Shown here: piece after piece, positions 63,158 through 64,000 of the stretch
Numbering within the stretch: position 1 is the first letter of the stretch
Layout: each line of letters opens with the position of its first letter
Assembly (NCBI GenBank): GCA_029204045.2
Contig: CM055077.1
Span: 13,654,584-13,718,583, forward strand
Length of the DNA stretch: 64,000 nucleotides
Direction of reading: 5' to 3'
DNA from: Tillandsia leiboldiana
Lineage: Eukaryota > Streptophyta > Magnoliopsida > Poales > Bromeliaceae
Notes under the pieces: generated by a model
What the model was told of the DNA's origin: nothing
The model's input: the letters and a program-made list of their open reading frames with translations, nothing else
The model's database searches: none
Program-made: the position numbers and the translations under genes

Positions 63158-63722
63158 TCTGTTGTATCCACCATTGAGTACCGGTACCCTCACTTGCGTT
63201 TCGGTACTCAAGCCAAAACAACACTGGCGTACCGGTACCCACTGCCCAGTACCGGTACCCAGGGACTTAGAAAATTTCTGAAGCTTTTCCCAAACCGAAG
63301 TCCCTCGGTTTTTCTCCAAAGCAATTGGTTCCGGTACCAGACATTGCGTTCCGGTACGCAATGCCCCAAAAATGCTGAACCAAACTGGGGCTCTCCAATT
63401 CGACGCCGACAACTCACTTTTTGCCCCGGAAGCTTCCGCATCGCTCTGAAACCTCCCGAACTCCACTGTAAACATAAAATACACATGTCCCCAAATATTT
63501 CCAACTTTTCTGTGCACAATTGCGGAGTCGGTGCTCTATCCAAACCAGTACTCTACAAGTACACAAGGCCCCCAAAAATGCAGATTCAAGCTGGGGCTTC
63601 CGCGTCGATCCGACTCAACCCGAACTCATCTGTAAACACAAATAGAACACGCCCAAGGCGATTTCTCCGCACCACGCCGTCTTGCGAGGTCGGTGCACTC
63701 TACAAGGTCCCGATACTCTACA
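63158..63722 (-). repeat. Gypsy LTR M, 5' part
   Basis: Read on the minus strand it starts TGTAGAGTATCGGG at 63722, after a polypurine tract, and is cut at 63157 by the end of LTR K. It belongs to another family than F, E, K and L. It carries CCGG palindromes of type GTACCGGTAC at 63178, 63229 and 63249 and related half-matches at 63199, 63329 and 63349. Confidence 0.75.
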
Positions 63723-63740
63723 CTCTCCCCTCCTTAAAAG
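63723..63740 (-). other. Polypurine tract of gypsy M
   Basis: TTTTAAGGAGGGGAGAG on the minus strand before the LTR, with TTTCGACGACGAAA a few bases upstream, as in gypsy F and E. Confidence 0.85.
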
Positions 63741-64000
63741 GGTTTCGTCGTCGAAACCAGAATAAATCTATAACTCAAGAGGGTGTCTCAATCAAATAAG
63801 AACAAGAAATACTCAACTCATCCTCGGGCTCTCAAGTGGCCCCTCTCTAAAAAAAAAAGCTCCACAGGACCATCACCAAGGTCTGATCCGACTGCACGAT
63901 TCTTCAGCCTCAAAAGCAAGAATTTGCATCGGTCAATCCTGATAACTCAATCCTCGTCCAACTCCAAGGAAGTGGAATCCAAATATGGAAGGGATCAAAT
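63741..64000 (-). pseudogene. Decayed gypsy M chromodomain region (runs off the window)
   Basis: The minus strand contains remnants in the order of a chromovirus pol end: LDEDLSYQD, PMQILAFEAEE, and then T*EPEDE after a shifted segment. These correspond to EDLSYVERP, LRILDRKVRE and ATWELES in gypsy F. Stops and a homopolymer of ten A near 63849 break the frame. The rest of gypsy M lies to the right of the window. Confidence 0.6.

Noticed and set aside
62954..63799. Open frame of 281 codons at the right end
   Set aside because: It crosses the end of LTR K, LTR M and the polypurine tract, so it cannot be a single gene.

Overview
The window is plant nuclear DNA made almost entirely of LTR retrotransposons nested in one another. 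I see no host gene, tRNA, rRNA or CRISPR array. Two groups are present. The first is Ty1-copia elements of the Sirevirus type: a gag-pol polyprotein with gag-type zinc knuckles and a coiled coil, a TGGTATCAGAGC primer site, several polypurine tracts, and an extra ORF after pol. The second is Ty3-gypsy chromoviruses (Tekay/Del-like) with very large LTRs of 3.3-4.1 kb and a chromodomain at the end of integrase. This points to an angiosperm; I cannot name the species.

Layout. 1-3752: 3' end of gypsy F (integrase tail, polypurine tract, complete 3' LTR). 3753-5153: small Sirevirus and gypsy scraps plus about 0.8 kb that I cannot place. 5154-7758: 3' LTR and extra ORF of Sirevirus G (minus), cut by a 100-N gap at 7759-7858. 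7859-8418: the start of a gypsy F LTR in the opposite orientation. 8424-10467 and 31680-33676: Sirevirus C (plus), split by a 21.2-kb insertion with the 5-bp target duplication AAGAT. That insertion (10468-31674) is gypsy E (minus), which itself contains Sirevirus D (17742-27840, minus). D is the best preserved element: a 1682-residue open gag-pol and a 493-residue open extra ORF. 33677-38880: pieces of three more gypsy LTRs (I, J, H). 38881-56488: a tandem pair of Sireviruses A and B (minus) repeating at about 9.64 kb and sharing the LTR between them. 56489-63157: gypsy LTR K carrying a solo LTR (L) with the target duplication ATGGT. 63158-64000: a minus-strand gypsy M end.

How the parts work together. 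In each Sirevirus the LTR carries a promoter built from paired 8-10-bp palindromes with a CCGG core, a telo-box and a TATA box. The transcribed leader carries an array of hairpins with one constant six-base loop and different, self-complementary stems. Gag-pol follows the tRNA primer site, and a second ORF of unknown role sits where envelope-like ORFs occur in this lineage. The palindromes reappear upstream of that second ORF and a splice-acceptor-like site lies just before its start, so it may have its own promoter or a spliced mRNA. The gypsy LTRs share a different promoter plan: repeated G-box/CCAAT modules, one perfect palindrome, TATA, then conserved leader blocks.

Most notable: the constant-loop hairpin array (5455-5631, 18045-18226), the coordinated switch of palindrome sequence between Sirevirus families at a fixed two-helical-turn spacing, a 160-bp higher-order repeat of 32-bp hairpin monomers in LTR H, and evidence that the sequence left of the N gap is inverted relative to the sequence on its right.
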